A stretch of DNA of 64,000 bases from Mixta intestinalis (GCF_009914055.1 NZ_CP028271.1:4154001-4218000), one strand, 5' to 3'; shown: positions 26,122 through 35,350, counted from the stretch's first letter. Numbers and translations: made by a program. Notes: generated by a model from the letters alone, not told the origin.

Positions 26122-27286
26122 GCCGCTCTCTGTCGCTTTTCAGGATGCGCCGATAGAGCAGGTATTACAGGCGCTGGCAGACTATCAGCAGCTAAATCTG
26201 ATGGTTGCGCCTGGCGTTGAAGGGCAGATGACGTTGCGTTTGCAGGCTATTCCCTGGCGGCAGGCGTTAAATCTCGTGGCGCGAATGGGGCGGCTAACGA
26301 TTGAACAGCAGGGCACAGTGCTGCTTGTATTTCCCCAGAGCTGGCAGGAGGCGGAAAAAGAGGAACGCGCGCAGCAGCAGCCTTTGCAGGAAATGGCGTT
26401 GACGCTGCAACATGCAGAGGTCACCAGCGTCAACGCCAGCCTGCAGTCAGAACGGGCAAAATTGATGACGGAGCGCGGTAGCGTGACCGTCGATACGCGA
26501 GCCAATATGCTGTTGCTGCGCGATACGCCTGCGGCACTTAACAGCGTGGCGGCCTGGGTACATGCGCTGGACGTGCCGCTGCAACAGGTAGAGTTAACGG
26601 CGCATATCGTCAGCATGAGCGAAACGCATCTGCGTGAGCTGGGTGTAAGCTGGCAGCTGTCAGGTGAAGAAATGATCAATCAGGCGTTGCGTAATCCGAC
26701 ACTGAATCTCAACCTCGGCGTCAGCTCGCCGTCGCTGGCGGCGGGGTTGACGCTGGCTCGCCTGGATGGACGTCTGCTTAATCTGGAATTAAGCGCGCTG
26801 GAGCAGGAGAACCAAATTGAGATTATCGCCAGCCCAAGATTAATTGCTTCTCACCAGCAGCCTGCCAGTATTAAGCAGGGCACTGAGATTCCCTACGAGG
26901 TATCCAGCGGTAGCGATGGCGCTACCAGTATCGAGTTTAAGGAAGCGGTACTGGGGATGGACGTTACGCCGGTGGTGCAGCCCAACGGGCGCATTCGCCT
27001 GGCGCTGCATATCAGTCAGAATGTGCCTGGACGCAATATCAACAACGGCGACAGAGAGATTCTGACAATTAATAAGCAGGAAATCACTACCCAGGTTACC
27101 CTCAGAGAGGGGCAGACATTAGCCCTGGGTGGCATATTTCAACAGGAATCGTCGCGTAATCGTGATAAAGTTCCCCTGCTGGGCGATATACCGCTGCTGG
27201 GAGCGCTTTTTCGTCACGATATTCAGGATGAAAAGCGTCGGGAGCTGATGATTTTTATTACGCCGCGCCTGGTGCATGAAGAGTAG
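26063..27286 (+). CDS. hofQ: Secretin-like DNA uptake protein HofQ
   Basis: HofQ is an outer-membrane secretin of the PilQ type, proposed as the channel for DNA uptake. The 407 residues comprise a signal peptide (MRIGIVLLWLLSAIAQG), two N-domains (PLSVAFQDAPIEQVLQAL for the first) and a C-terminal secretin domain with VELTAHIVSMSE, a central GTEIPYEVSSG and the hallmark LGDIPLLGALFRHD plus ELMIFITPRLV. GGAAAAT upstream of the ATG acts as ribosome binding site. It is the last gene of the hof operon. Confidence 0.93.
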   Translation: MRIGIVLLWLLSAIAQGRDEPLSVAFQDAPIEQVLQALADYQQLNLMVAPGVEGQMTLRLQAIPWRQALNLVARMGRLTIEQQGTVLLVFPQSWQEAEKEERAQQQPLQEMALTLQHAEVTSVNASLQSERAKLMTERGSVTVDTRANMLLLRDTPAALNSVAAWVHALDVPLQQVELTAHIVSMSETHLRELGVSWQLSGEEMINQALRNPTLNLNLGVSSPSLAAGLTLARLDGRLLNLELSALEQENQIEIIASPRLIASHQQPASIKQGTEIPYEVSSGSDGATSIEFKEAVLGMDVTPVVQPNGRIRLALHISQNVPGRNINNGDREILTINKQEITTQVTLREGQTLALGGIFQQESSRNRDKVPLLGDIPLLGALFRHDIQDEKRRELMIFITPRLVHEE

Positions 27287-27647
27287 CCAGCAGCGCTTTT
27301 TTTCCCGGCCTGGTATCATATGCGTTTGACGCAGGAGCGGAATTAGCTTACAAGGTTTAGCGATTTTGGCTTATGGCAGAGCAAATGCATGTGTTGCCGC
27401 CACGATACCGTGACAGCACGTTGCCTGACAGGCAGCGGTTTTGACTCTTAGCGAACTGTGTGACGCGCGCTGGCTGCGCGTTCTGAGCCGGGCAATTTAT
27501 TCGGTTGCCAAACGACCTTGAGTGTTGAGATAATTTTTAATCTGACTCTCGCACTATCGCTCATGAGGTTTCAGTTCATGTCCCGCCAGCGGCCCGGCCG
27601 TTGCAGACGGGGTATCATCAACGCATTGTCTTAGTAATACCGAAAAA
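27287..27647. other. Intergenic region upstream of aroK
   Basis: This is 361 bp between hofQ and aroK. It should contain the aroK-aroB-damX promoter and an untranslated leader. A short leader ORF at 27563-27634 ends 13 bp before aroK and is listed separately. No factor-independent terminator for hofQ is evident beyond a T-run at about 27296-27302. Confidence 0.5.
27563..27634 (+). CDS. Possible 23-codon leader ORF before aroK
   Basis: An ATG at 27563 opens 23 codons (MRFQFMSRQRPGRC...), with a second in-frame ATG at 27578 preceded by GAGG at a workable spacing. The predicted peptide is very basic. The TAG stop is 13 nt before the aroK ATG, which itself lacks a good ribosome binding site. This would allow translational coupling, but no expression evidence exists here and it may be chance. 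Confidence 0.3.
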   Translation: MRFQFMSRQRPGRCRRGIINALS

Positions 27648-28169
27648 ATGGCAGAGAAACGCAATATCTTTCTGGTTGGGCCTATGGGTGCCGGCAAAAG
27701 CACTATTGGTCGTCAGTTAGCTCAGCAACTCAATATGGAATTCTACGATTCCGATCAGGAAATTGAGCGACGTACCGGAGCGGATGTGGGCTGGGTGTTT
27801 GACGTTGAAGGCGAAGCAGGTTTTCGCGAACGTGAAGAAAAAATCATCAATGAACTCACAGAGAAACAGGGCATCGTGCTGGCTACCGGCGGCGGCTCTG
27901 TAAAATCCCGCGAAACCCGTAATCGTCTCTCCGCCCGTGGTGTTGTGGTCTATCTCGAAACCACTATTGAGAAGCAACTGGCGCGTACGCAGCGCGATAA
28001 GAAGCGTCCTTTATTACAGGTGGATACGCCGCCGCGCGAAGTGCTGGAAGCGCTGGCGGATGAACGAAATCCTCTGTATGAAGAGATTGCTGATGTCACC
28101 ATTCGCACCGACGATCAAAGTGCGAAAGTGGTAGCTAATCAGATCATCAATCTACTGGAAAAGAACTAA
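27648..28169 (+). CDS. aroK: Shikimate kinase I AroK
   Basis: AroK phosphorylates shikimate at the 3-OH with ATP in the aromatic amino acid pathway. The 173 residues have Walker A GPMGAGKSTIGRQLA at about 11-25, the shikimate-binding DSDQEIERRTG and GEAGFREREE, and the GG motif ATGGGSV. Start MAEKRNIF is the family N-terminus. It is followed 40 bp later by aroB on the same strand, and the pair heads a conserved operon continuing to damX and dam. Confidence 0.97.
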   Translation: MAEKRNIFLVGPMGAGKSTIGRQLAQQLNMEFYDSDQEIERRTGADVGWVFDVEGEAGFREREEKIINELTEKQGIVLATGGGSVKSRETRNRLSARGVVVYLETTIEKQLARTQRDKKRPLLQVDTPPREVLEALADERNPLYEEIADVTIRTDDQSAKVVANQIINLLEKN

Positions 28170-28209
28170 TTCATCGCCTGAGGGCATAGCGAAAAGGTTA
28201 TACAGCGTC

Positions 28210-29298
28210 ATGGAGAGGATCACCGTTACCCTTGGGGAGCGTAGCTACCCGATCACCATCGCCGCCGGTCTGTTTAACGATGCGGCCGCCTTTTGGCCGT
28301 TGAAGGCAGGCGACCAGGCTATGTTGGTAACCAATGAAACGCTGGCCCCGCTCTGGCTGGCCTCGCTGCGACAGCGGCTGGAAGATGCGGGGATCAAAGT
28401 GGATCAGGTTATCCTTCCCGATGGCGAACAGTATAAAACCCTGGCGGTAATGGATCAGGTCTTTACCGCTTTGCTGCAAAAGCCTCACGGTCGCGATACC
28501 ACGCTGCTGGCGCTGGGCGGAGGCGTTATCGGTGATTTAGCCGGTTTCGCCGCGGCCAGCTACCAGCGCGGCGTGCGCTTTATCCAAATTCCTACCACGC
28601 TGCTTTCGCAGGTGGATTCTTCGGTTGGTGGAAAAACCGCCGTCAATCATCCGCTGGGCAAAAACATGATTGGGGCCTTCTATCAACCGGCGTCAGTCGT
28701 AATCGATCTCGATTGCCTGCGCAGTCTGCCTCCTCGCGAGCTGGCTTCCGGTATGGCAGAGGTGATCAAATATGGCATCATCCTTGACGGCGAGTTCTTT
28801 AGCTGGCTGGAGCATAACCTCGATGCGCTAATGGCGTTAGACGGTGAAGCGATGGCGCAGTGCATCCGTCGCTGCTGCGAGCTGAAGGCTGAGGTTGTCG
28901 CCGCAGATGAACGCGAAACCGGGCTGCGCGCGCTGTTGAATTTAGGACATACTTACGGTCACGCTATCGAAGCGCATATGGGTTACGGTAACTGGCTGCA
29001 CGGCGAAGCGGTGGCTGCCGGGATGGTGATGGCGGCCCGCACCGCTGAACGGTTGGGGCAATTTAGCGCCGCCGATACCGATCGTATTATCGCTTTGCTG
29101 AAACGCGCCGGACTGCCGGTTGATGGGCCGCAGGAGATGACGGCGCAGGATTATCTGCCGCATATGCTGCGCGATAAAAAAGTGCTGGCGGGCGAGCTAC
29201 GTCTGGTGCTGCCGCTTGCAATCGGTAAAGCCGAGGTGCGTGGCGGCGTGGCGCATGATATTGTGCTTGCCGCAATTGAAGAGTGCCGCAAGGCGTGA
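28210..29298 (+). CDS. aroB: 3-dehydroquinate synthase AroB
   Basis: AroB cyclises DAHP to 3-dehydroquinate using NAD and a divalent metal, the second step of the shikimate pathway. The 362-residue protein has the NAD-binding LPDGEQYKTL and LALGGGVIGDLAGF, the catalytic PTTLLSQVDSSVGGKTAVNH segment, the metal-ligand Glu in ELASGMAEVIKYG, and His in LNLGHTYGHAIE and WLHGEAVAAGM. It lies between aroK and damX on one strand. Confidence 0.97.
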   Translation: MERITVTLGERSYPITIAAGLFNDAAAFWPLKAGDQAMLVTNETLAPLWLASLRQRLEDAGIKVDQVILPDGEQYKTLAVMDQVFTALLQKPHGRDTTLLALGGGVIGDLAGFAAASYQRGVRFIQIPTTLLSQVDSSVGGKTAVNHPLGKNMIGAFYQPASVVIDLDCLRSLPPRELASGMAEVIKYGIILDGEFFSWLEHNLDALMALDGEAMAQCIRRCCELKAEVVAADERETGLRALLNLGHTYGHAIEAHMGYGNWLHGEAVAAGMVMAARTAERLGQFSAADTDRIIALLKRAGLPVDGPQEMTAQDYLPHMLRDKKVLAGELRLVLPLAIGKAEVRGGVAHDIVLAAIEECRKA

Positions 29299-29357
29299 CA
29301 GTGACATAGCCGCAAACGGAGCGCATTGGCGGCGTTTGCCGTAAGACGGGAGGTTGA

Positions 29358-30335
29358 ATGGATGAGTTCAAACCGGAAGACGAGTTAAAACCGGATACCA
29401 GCGATCGCCGACCAACGCGACCACGCAAAGCGTCTTCTGCGCCTAAATCACCGGCATCGCGTCAGCGCATGATGATGGGCATCGGCGTGCTGGTTTTGCT
29501 GCTGCTGGTTATCGGCATCGGCTCGGCATTAAACGGGCCTGACGCAGACAAACCCGCTAAGCAGCCGGGCAACAACGCGACTACAGCCAACGGTGGCAAC
29601 GAAAAGAATATCGATCTCTCCGGTTCTTCTGCCATGAGTGGACAAGGCAACACGCCGGGTAGTAGCGCCAGCAGCGAGATGGCTGGATCATCGCCTCAGC
29701 CGATTTCCGTTCCCCCCGTTTCTCCAACACCGACTCAGGCCGCGCCGGTTGAAGCGCCGCAGGGCCAGCAACGCGTCGAGCTTCCCGGCGATCTTAATAA
29801 CGCATTGACCAATCAGCAGGGCCAGATAGATTCTGCAACGCAGGGCGCTATCGGCGGCAGTTCATTGCCAACCGCGCCAGCAACGGTTAGCGGCAACATC
29901 GGCGATGCCAGTGCTACCAATAGCGGCAGCGTTGGGCGAGTGGTTACTGCGCCGCGTCAAAATAGCGCCAGGCCCGCCCAGACGCGTAAACCAGCCGCCA
30001 CTCAGTCATCAACCCGGCAAAATGCCGCACCGGTGGCGAAACAAAGCAGCAAACCAGCCGCCAGCGCTACGCATTCATCACCTGCGGCTGGCAGCGCATC
30101 GTCAGGCGTACCGGGCGGAAGTTATACCTTGCAGCTGAGCAGCGCCTCACGTGCCGATACGCTAAATGCCTGGGCGAAAAAGCAGAACCTGAACCATTAC
30201 CACGTCTATCAGACCACGCGTAATGGGCAGCCATGGTACGTGCTGGTGAGCGGTTCTTACGCGACGCCCGCCGATGCCAAACGTGCCGTTGCTTCGCTGC
30301 CGGCTGAGGTGCAGGCGCAGAAGCCCCTGGGTTAA
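29358..30335 (+). CDS. damX: Cell division protein DamX (SPOR domain)
   Basis: DamX is a bitopic inner-membrane protein that localises to the septum. The 325 residues have a basic cytoplasmic N-terminus, one membrane helix at about 39-57 (MMGIGVLVLLLLVIGIGSAL), a long low-complexity linker rich in Ser, Pro, Ala, Gln and Thr, and a C-terminal SPOR domain (about 250-325, YTLQLSSASRADTLNAW and WYVLVSGSYATPADAKRAV). SPOR domains bind peptidoglycan lacking stem peptides. The gene is shorter than E. coli damX, mainly in the linker. Confidence 0.93.
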   Translation: MDEFKPEDELKPDTSDRRPTRPRKASSAPKSPASRQRMMMGIGVLVLLLLVIGIGSALNGPDADKPAKQPGNNATTANGGNEKNIDLSGSSAMSGQGNTPGSSASSEMAGSSPQPISVPPVSPTPTQAAPVEAPQGQQRVELPGDLNNALTNQQGQIDSATQGAIGGSSLPTAPATVSGNIGDASATNSGSVGRVVTAPRQNSARPAQTRKPAATQSSTRQNAAPVAKQSSKPAASATHSSPAAGSASSGVPGGSYTLQLSSASRADTLNAWAKKQNLNHYHVYQTTRNGQPWYVLVSGSYATPADAKRAVASLPAEVQAQKPLG

Positions 30336-30553
30336 GCCTGTAAGTCAGGTGAAGAAAGAAGCAGGACATTAAGCAGCAATTCGCTGATATATCTGCGGCA
30401 GCGTACTCTGGCAGTGCGCTGCCGCAGCCGATTATAGACGGCCTCAGGATGGCAACATCAGGTTGCCATCCTCGCTGTAAGACAAATTCATAAGCGCAGA
30501 TATGCTGTCGCTATAGCCACAGCCAGATGAACAGAAGTAAACAAAACGACGGC
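30336..30553. other. damX-dam intergenic region with two tandem hairpins
   Basis: Two perfect 11-bp hairpins lie here: 30393-30403 with 30417-30427 (13-nt loop), and 30446-30456 with 30462-30472 (5-nt loop). Neither is followed by a T-run, so they look like intercistronic RNA structures rather than classical terminators. Confidence 0.5.
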
Positions 30554-31367
30554 ATGAAAAAACATCGCGCTTTCCTGAAATGGGCGGGTGGAAAATATCC
30601 TCTTCTGGAAGATATTCGCCGCCATTTACCGCAAGGTGACTGCCTGGTTGAGCCTTTTGTCGGGCGCCGGTTCGGTGTTTCTTAACACTGATTATCCGCG
30701 TTACATACTGGCAGATATCAACAACGATCTGATCAGCCTTTATAACATCGTTAAAGGACGCACTGGTGAGTTTGTGGAGGACGCGCGCCAGCTATTTACC
30801 GCGCGCAGCAACGAAGCGGACGCTTACTATACGTACCGCAGCGAATTTAACGCCAGCAAAGATGATTATCAGCGGGCGCTGCTGTTCCTTTATTTGAACC
30901 GTCACGGCTATAACGGCCTGTGTCGCTATAACCTGCGCGGCGAATTTAACGTTCCTTTTGGACGTTACCGTAAGCCCTACTTCCCGGAAGATGAGCTCTA
31001 CGGCTTTGCCGAGCGTGCGCAAAAGGCCACCTTTGTCTGCGAATCCTACGATGTTACTTTGAATAAGGCGCAGGCGGGATCGGTGGTCTACTGCGATCCG
31101 CCCTATGCGCCGCTTTCCGCTACGGCGAATTTTACCGCCTACCATACCAACAGTTTCAGCCTGCGTGAGCAGCAGCATCTGGCGGAGCTGGCGGTTAAGC
31201 TGGCGCAGGAAAACAGTATTCCAGTGCTTATTTCTAATCATGATACCGAGCTAACCCGGCTGTGGTATCAGGAGGCGGTGCTGCATGTGGTTAAGGCTCG
31301 CCGCTCAATCAGCAGAAGCATAAATGGTCGCACTAAAGTTGACGAACTGCTGGCGCTTTTCCGCTAG
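30554..31367 (+). pseudogene. dam: DNA adenine methyltransferase Dam, frameshifted by one base
   Basis: Dam methylates adenine in GATC and guides mismatch repair, replication timing and gene expression. The sequence begins MKKHRAFLKWAGGKYPLLED and reads through LVEPFVG, then needs a -1 correction to give AGSVFLNTDYPRYILADI. The extra base is one G in the GGG at 30662-30664. After that the frame is intact to the stop, with FLYLNRHGYNGLCRYN, FNVPFGRY and the catalytic DPPY (VVYCDPPYAPLS). The corrected protein would be 270 residues, near the family length. As read, translation stops soon after codon 36. A sequencing or consensus error is the simplest explanation. Confidence 0.88.
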
Positions 31368-31433
31368 CCGGTTTCGTCCGCGATCGACGTAATCTGTCAG
31401 TAGGTTTACTGGCGTATACAGTGGGAGATACGG

Positions 31434-32120
31434 ATGAAACGATTTTTGCTGGCCCCTTCAATCCTCTCAGCAGATTTCGCCCGTTTGGGTGAAGACACGG
31501 CGAAAGTGCTGGCTGCGGGCGGCGATGTGGTACATTTCGACGTAATGGATAATCATTATGTGCCCAATCTGACGATGGGGCCGATGGTGCTGAAAGCGCT
31601 GCGTGACTACGGTATTACCGCGCCGATCGATGTCCACCTGATGATAAAACCCGTTGATACCCTGATCCCGCAATTTGCCAAAGCGGGTGCCAGCTATATC
31701 ACCTTCCATCCTGAAGCCAGCGAACATATCGATCGTAGCCTGCAGCTGATCAAAGAGCACGGCTGTAAAGCAGGGCTGGTATTCAATCCGGCAACCTCAC
31801 TGAGCTATCTGGATTATGTGATGGATAAGCTGGATGTCATCCTGCTGATGTCGGTCAACCCAGGTTTCGGCGGTCAGTCATTTATTCCCGGCACGCTGGA
31901 TAAGCTGCGCGAAGCGCGTAAGCGTATCGATGAGAGCGGTTACGATATTCGTCTTGAAGTAGACGGCGGCGTGAAGGTCGATAATATTGCGGAAATCGCG
32001 GCGGCGGGTGCCGATATGTTTGTCGCGGGTTCGGCTATCTTCGGCCAGCCTGATTACAAACAGGTGATTGATGCGATGCGTAACGAGCTGGAGAAGAGTC
32101 GTCATGGCGCATTTCACTAA
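31434..32120 (+). CDS. rpe: Ribulose-phosphate 3-epimerase Rpe
   Basis: Rpe interconverts ribulose 5-phosphate and xylulose 5-phosphate in the pentose phosphate pathway. It is a 228-residue TIM barrel with LAPSILSADFARL, metal ligands in HFDVMDNHYVPN and DVHLM, and the C-terminal LEVDGGVKVDNI. GGGAG precedes the ATG. It overlaps gph by 17 bp, and the dam-rpe-gph-trpS order is that of E. coli. Confidence 0.97.
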   Translation: MKRFLLAPSILSADFARLGEDTAKVLAAGGDVVHFDVMDNHYVPNLTMGPMVLKALRDYGITAPIDVHLMIKPVDTLIPQFAKAGASYITFHPEASEHIDRSLQLIKEHGCKAGLVFNPATSLSYLDYVMDKLDVILLMSVNPGFGGQSFIPGTLDKLREARKRIDESGYDIRLEVDGGVKVDNIAEIAAAGADMFVAGSAIFGQPDYKQVIDAMRNELEKSRHGAFH

Positions 32121-32781
32121 TATTCGCGCGTTAGCATTCGATCTTGATGGCACACTGGTAGACAGTGTGCCAGGGCTGGCTGACGCGGTCGACCTGGCGC
32201 TGAAAGCGATGCAGCTGCCGATGGCAGGGGCATCCCGCGTGGCAACCTGGATTGGCAACGGTGCCGATATTATGGTGGAGCGCGCGCTGCGCTGGGCATT
32301 AGAGCGCCAGCCTACGGCAGAGGAGCTGCACGAGGCCAGGACGCTGTTTGATAAATATTATGCCGAGACGGCGGAAGCAGGCACCACGCTCTTTCCGCAC
32401 GTGGCGCAAACGCTGGAAAAGCTTGCCGCCGCAGGTCTGCCGCTGGCGCTGGTGACCAATAAACCCACGCCTTTCATCGCGCCGCTGCTGCGTTCGCTCG
32501 GTATCGATCAATATTTCTCATTAGTGATTGGCGGCGATGACGTGGTAGCAAAAAAACCGCATCCGGCCCCGCTGTTTCTGGTGCTGGGCAAGTTTGGCCT
32601 GCTGCCGGAAGAGTTACTATTTGTTGGCGATTCGCGCAATGATATTCTGGCGGCAAAGGCGGCAGGCTGTCCCTGCGTCGGCATGTCGTTCGGTTACAAC
32701 TACGGCGAGCCGATTGCAACCAGCGAACCGGATATCGTTCTGGATGATTTCATCGAACTTATGCCCGCATTGGGGCGGTAA
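32104..32781 (+). CDS. gph: Phosphoglycolate phosphatase Gph
   Basis: Gph is a HAD-superfamily hydrolase that removes phosphate from 2-phosphoglycolate, a by-product of repair of 3'-phosphoglycolate DNA ends. The 225 residues have motif I AFDLDGTLVDS, motif II LVTNKP, motif III Lys in AKKPHPAP and motif IV FVGDSRNDI. The ATG at 32104 overlaps the rpe end; an upstream in-frame codon would give a non-homologous extension. Confidence 0.96.
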   Translation: MAHFTNIRALAFDLDGTLVDSVPGLADAVDLALKAMQLPMAGASRVATWIGNGADIMVERALRWALERQPTAEELHEARTLFDKYYAETAEAGTTLFPHVAQTLEKLAAAGLPLALVTNKPTPFIAPLLRSLGIDQYFSLVIGGDDVVAKKPHPAPLFLVLGKFGLLPEELLFVGDSRNDILAAKAAGCPCVGMSFGYNYGEPIATSEPDIVLDDFIELMPALGR

Positions 32782-32799
32782 TAATCAGGATTTAAAAGT

Positions 32800-33804
32800 A
32801 TGAGCAAACCCATCGTATTTAGCGGCGCACAGCCCTCCGGCGAACTGACCATTGGTAACTACATGGGAGCTATGCGTCAGTGGGTCCAGATGCAGGATGA
32901 CTATCACTGCATCTACTGTATCGTTGACCTGCACGCCATTACCGTACGTCAGGACCCTGCCGCGCTGCGCAAAGCGACGCTGGATACGCTGGCGCTCTAT
33001 CTGGCCTGTGGTATCGATCCGCAAAAAAGCACCATTTTTGTTCAGTCGCACGTGCCGGAGCACACGCAGCTGAGCTGGGTGCTGAACTGCTACACCTACT
33101 TCGGCGAACTGAGCCGCATGACGCAGTTCAAAGATAAATCCGCCCGCTATGCGGAAAACATCAATGCCGGTCTGTTTGATTATCCGGTGCTGATGGCGGC
33201 GGATATTCTGCTGTACCAAACCAATCAGGTGCCGGTTGGTGAAGATCAGAAACAGCATCTGGAACTGAGCCGCGATATTGCCCAGCGTTTTAACACTATC
33301 TATGGCGATGTGTTTAAGGTGCCGGAGCCGTTTATTCCGAAATCTGGTGCGCGCGTGATGTCGCTGCTGGAACCGACGAAGAAGATGTCCAAATCAGACG
33401 ATAACCGTAACAACGTTATCGGCCTGCTGGAAGATCCGAAATCGGTAGTGAAAAAAATCAAGCGTGCAGTAACCGACTCCGATGAGCCGCCGGTAGTACG
33501 CTATGACGTGCAGAATAAAGCCGGGGTTTCTAACCTGCTGGATATTCTTTCTGCCGTCAGCGGTAAAAGTATTAGCCAGCTGGAGCAGGAATTCGAAGGC
33601 AAGATGTACGGCCACCTGAAGGGAGAAGTAGCAGAAGCGGTTTCCGGTATGTTGAGCGAGCTGCAGGCACGCTATCAGCGCTACCGTGAAGATGAAGCTT
33701 TCCTGAATCAGGTTATGCGTGACGGCGCAGCGAAAGCGCGTGCACATGCTCAGGAGACGCTGAAAAAAGTCTACGAAGCGGTAGGTTTTGTTGCTCTGCC
33801 GTAA
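32800..33804 (+). CDS. trpS: Tryptophanyl-tRNA synthetase TrpS
   Basis: TrpS is a class I aminoacyl-tRNA synthetase that charges tRNA-Trp. The 334 residues contain the HIGH-like PSGELTIGN (12-20) and the KMSKS motif (KKMSKSDDN, about 195), plus DLHAITVRQDP. It is the last gene of the operon, 18 bp after gph, and is followed by a terminator shared with the convergent cysG. Confidence 0.98.
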   Translation: MSKPIVFSGAQPSGELTIGNYMGAMRQWVQMQDDYHCIYCIVDLHAITVRQDPAALRKATLDTLALYLACGIDPQKSTIFVQSHVPEHTQLSWVLNCYTYFGELSRMTQFKDKSARYAENINAGLFDYPVLMAADILLYQTNQVPVGEDQKQHLELSRDIAQRFNTIYGDVFKVPEPFIPKSGARVMSLLEPTKKMSKSDDNRNNVIGLLEDPKSVVKKIKRAVTDSDEPPVVRYDVQNKAGVSNLLDILSAVSGKSISQLEQEFEGKMYGHLKGEVAEAVSGMLSELQARYQRYREDEAFLNQVMRDGAAKARAHAQETLKKVYEAVGFVALP

Positions 33805-33838
33805 GAGGCCGTAACTGGAATCTCGCGATTGATAATAA

Positions 33839-33862
33839 AAAAGGCACCCTGAGGTGCCTTTT
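33839..33862. terminator. Bidirectional terminator between trpS and cysG
   Basis: A 10-bp stem (33839-33848 with 33853-33862) has the loop CTGA, an A-run before it and a T-run in the right arm. Confidence 0.9.
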
Positions 33863-33881
33863 CTGTCTTCAGACGATAGCG

Positions 33882-35246
33882 TTAAAACCAGCGTAGCGTA
33901 TCGCGCAGCGCAACTACTTGCCCAACGATAATCAGGCTGGGGCTGTTGACCTGCGTTGCCAGAATTTCCAGCTGGCTTAGCTCGCCGCATACCACACGTT
34001 GCCGCGTGCTGGTGCCATTTTCAACCAGCGCCACCGGCATCGAACCCGCCATTCCGTGCGCCTGTAGCTGGCGTTGAATTTCCCCCGCCTGTGCCAGCCC
34101 CATATAGAACACCAGCGTTTGCTGCTCTGCGGCCAGGTTAGCCCAGTCCAGCGAATACTCCTGCTTGCGGTGGCCGGTCACAAAGCGCACGCTGTGTGCG
34201 TAATCGCGATGGGTCAGCGGAATACCGCTGTAGGCGGAACAGCCGGAAGCGGCGGTAATGCCGGGGACGACTGAAAAGGGAATATTGCTGCCCGCCAGCG
34301 TTTCCAGCTCTTCGCCGCCGCGCCCAAAAATAAAGGGATCGCCGCCTTTCAGCCGCACCACGCGTTTCCCTCGCTGTGCCTGCTGTAACAGGATCTGGTT
34401 AATCTCTTCCTGCGGTACGCAATGGTGACCGGCACGTTTACCGACGAAAATCCTTTCTGCATCACGTCGCGCCAGCTGCAATACCTCATCGGAAACCAGG
34501 CGGTCATATACCACAATATCCGCCTGTTGGATCTGCTGTAGCCCTTTCAGCGTCAACAGTCCGGCATCGCCAGGTCCGGCCCCCACCAGTACCACTTCGC
34601 CGCGGTTATCCAGCGGTTGATTAAACAGCTCGTCAGTAAGCGCCTGCGCCTGCGGCGTATCGTTGTTAGCCAGCGACTGTGCCAGACGATCGCTGACAAA
34701 CAGCTTTTCCCAGAAGCGACGGCGTTCGGCACCGGTTGGATAGTGCTGCTTGACCCGTTCGCGCAAGCTGCCCGCCAGCGACGCCAGTTTGCCGAGATGC
34801 TGCGGCAGCAGCGCTTCCAGCTTTTCACGCAGCAGACGCGCCAGCACCGGCGCTCGCCCGCCGGAGGAGATAGCGATGGTTAACGGCGCACGATCGATAA
34901 TTGAAGGCATGATGGCGCTGGCCTGCGCCGGGGCATCCACGACGTTGCAGAACAGGCGACGCGCTTCCGCTGCCTCGCTGACCTGCTGATTGACCTGCTC
35001 ATCGCTGGTAGCGGCAATCACCAGCCAGCACTTATCCAGCAGTTCCGGGGAGAAGGGCTGCTGTATCAGCGTTGCTTCGCCCGTTTGCTGCCATTCACTG
35101 AACGGCGGGCTGAACTCCAGTGCACATACATGAAGCTGCGCACCGGCATCAAGCAGCAGGCGGGCCTTACGAGCGGCGACATCGCCCGCGCCGACCAGCA
35201 AACAGACCTTGCCGCGAAGCTGGCAAAATAAGGGTAGATAATCCAT
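33882..35246 (-). CDS. cysG: Siroheme synthase CysG (trifunctional)
   Basis: CysG converts uroporphyrinogen III to siroheme, the cofactor of sulfite and nitrite reductases. It is a fusion of an N-terminal dehydrogenase/ferrochelatase (NAD-binding VGAGDVAARKARLL at 18-31, catalytic Asp104, Ser128) and a C-terminal SUMT methyltransferase (LVGAGPGDAGLLTLKG, then VRLKGGDPFIFGRGGEE, then VPGITAASGCSAYSGIPLTHR). The 454 residues are the usual length. It follows nirB-nirD on the same strand, supplying cofactor to NirB. Confidence 0.97.
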   Translation of the reverse strand: MDYLPLFCQLRGKVCLLVGAGDVAARKARLLLDAGAQLHVCALEFSPPFSEWQQTGEATLIQQPFSPELLDKCWLVIAATSDEQVNQQVSEAAEARRLFCNVVDAPAQASAIMPSIIDRAPLTIAISSGGRAPVLARLLREKLEALLPQHLGKLASLAGSLRERVKQHYPTGAERRRFWEKLFVSDRLAQSLANNDTPQAQALTDELFNQPLDNRGEVVLVGAGPGDAGLLTLKGLQQIQQADIVVYDRLVSDEVLQLARRDAERIFVGKRAGHHCVPQEEINQILLQQAQRGKRVVRLKGGDPFIFGRGGEELETLAGSNIPFSVVPGITAASGCSAYSGIPLTHRDYAHSVRFVTGHRKQEYSLDWANLAAEQQTLVFYMGLAQAGEIQRQLQAHGMAGSMPVALVENGTSTRQRVVCGELSQLEILATQVNSPSLIIVGQVVALRDTLRWF

Positions 35247-35293
35247 GGTATTCTCCGGCGTAGCGGTATGAATGGTTATGGTTTGCAGGTGAT

Positions 35294-35314
35294 GCGGCGC
35301 ACGAAGTGCGCCGC
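35294..35314. repeat. Intercistronic hairpin between nirD and cysG
   Basis: A 9-bp GC-rich stem (35294-35302 with 35306-35314) has a 3-nt loop and no T-run. In E. coli nirC lies in this gap. It may stabilise or attenuate the message. Confidence 0.5.
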
Positions 35315-35350
35315 GGGCAGGAATGATCGGAACGTTTTACGAAGCTGGCG

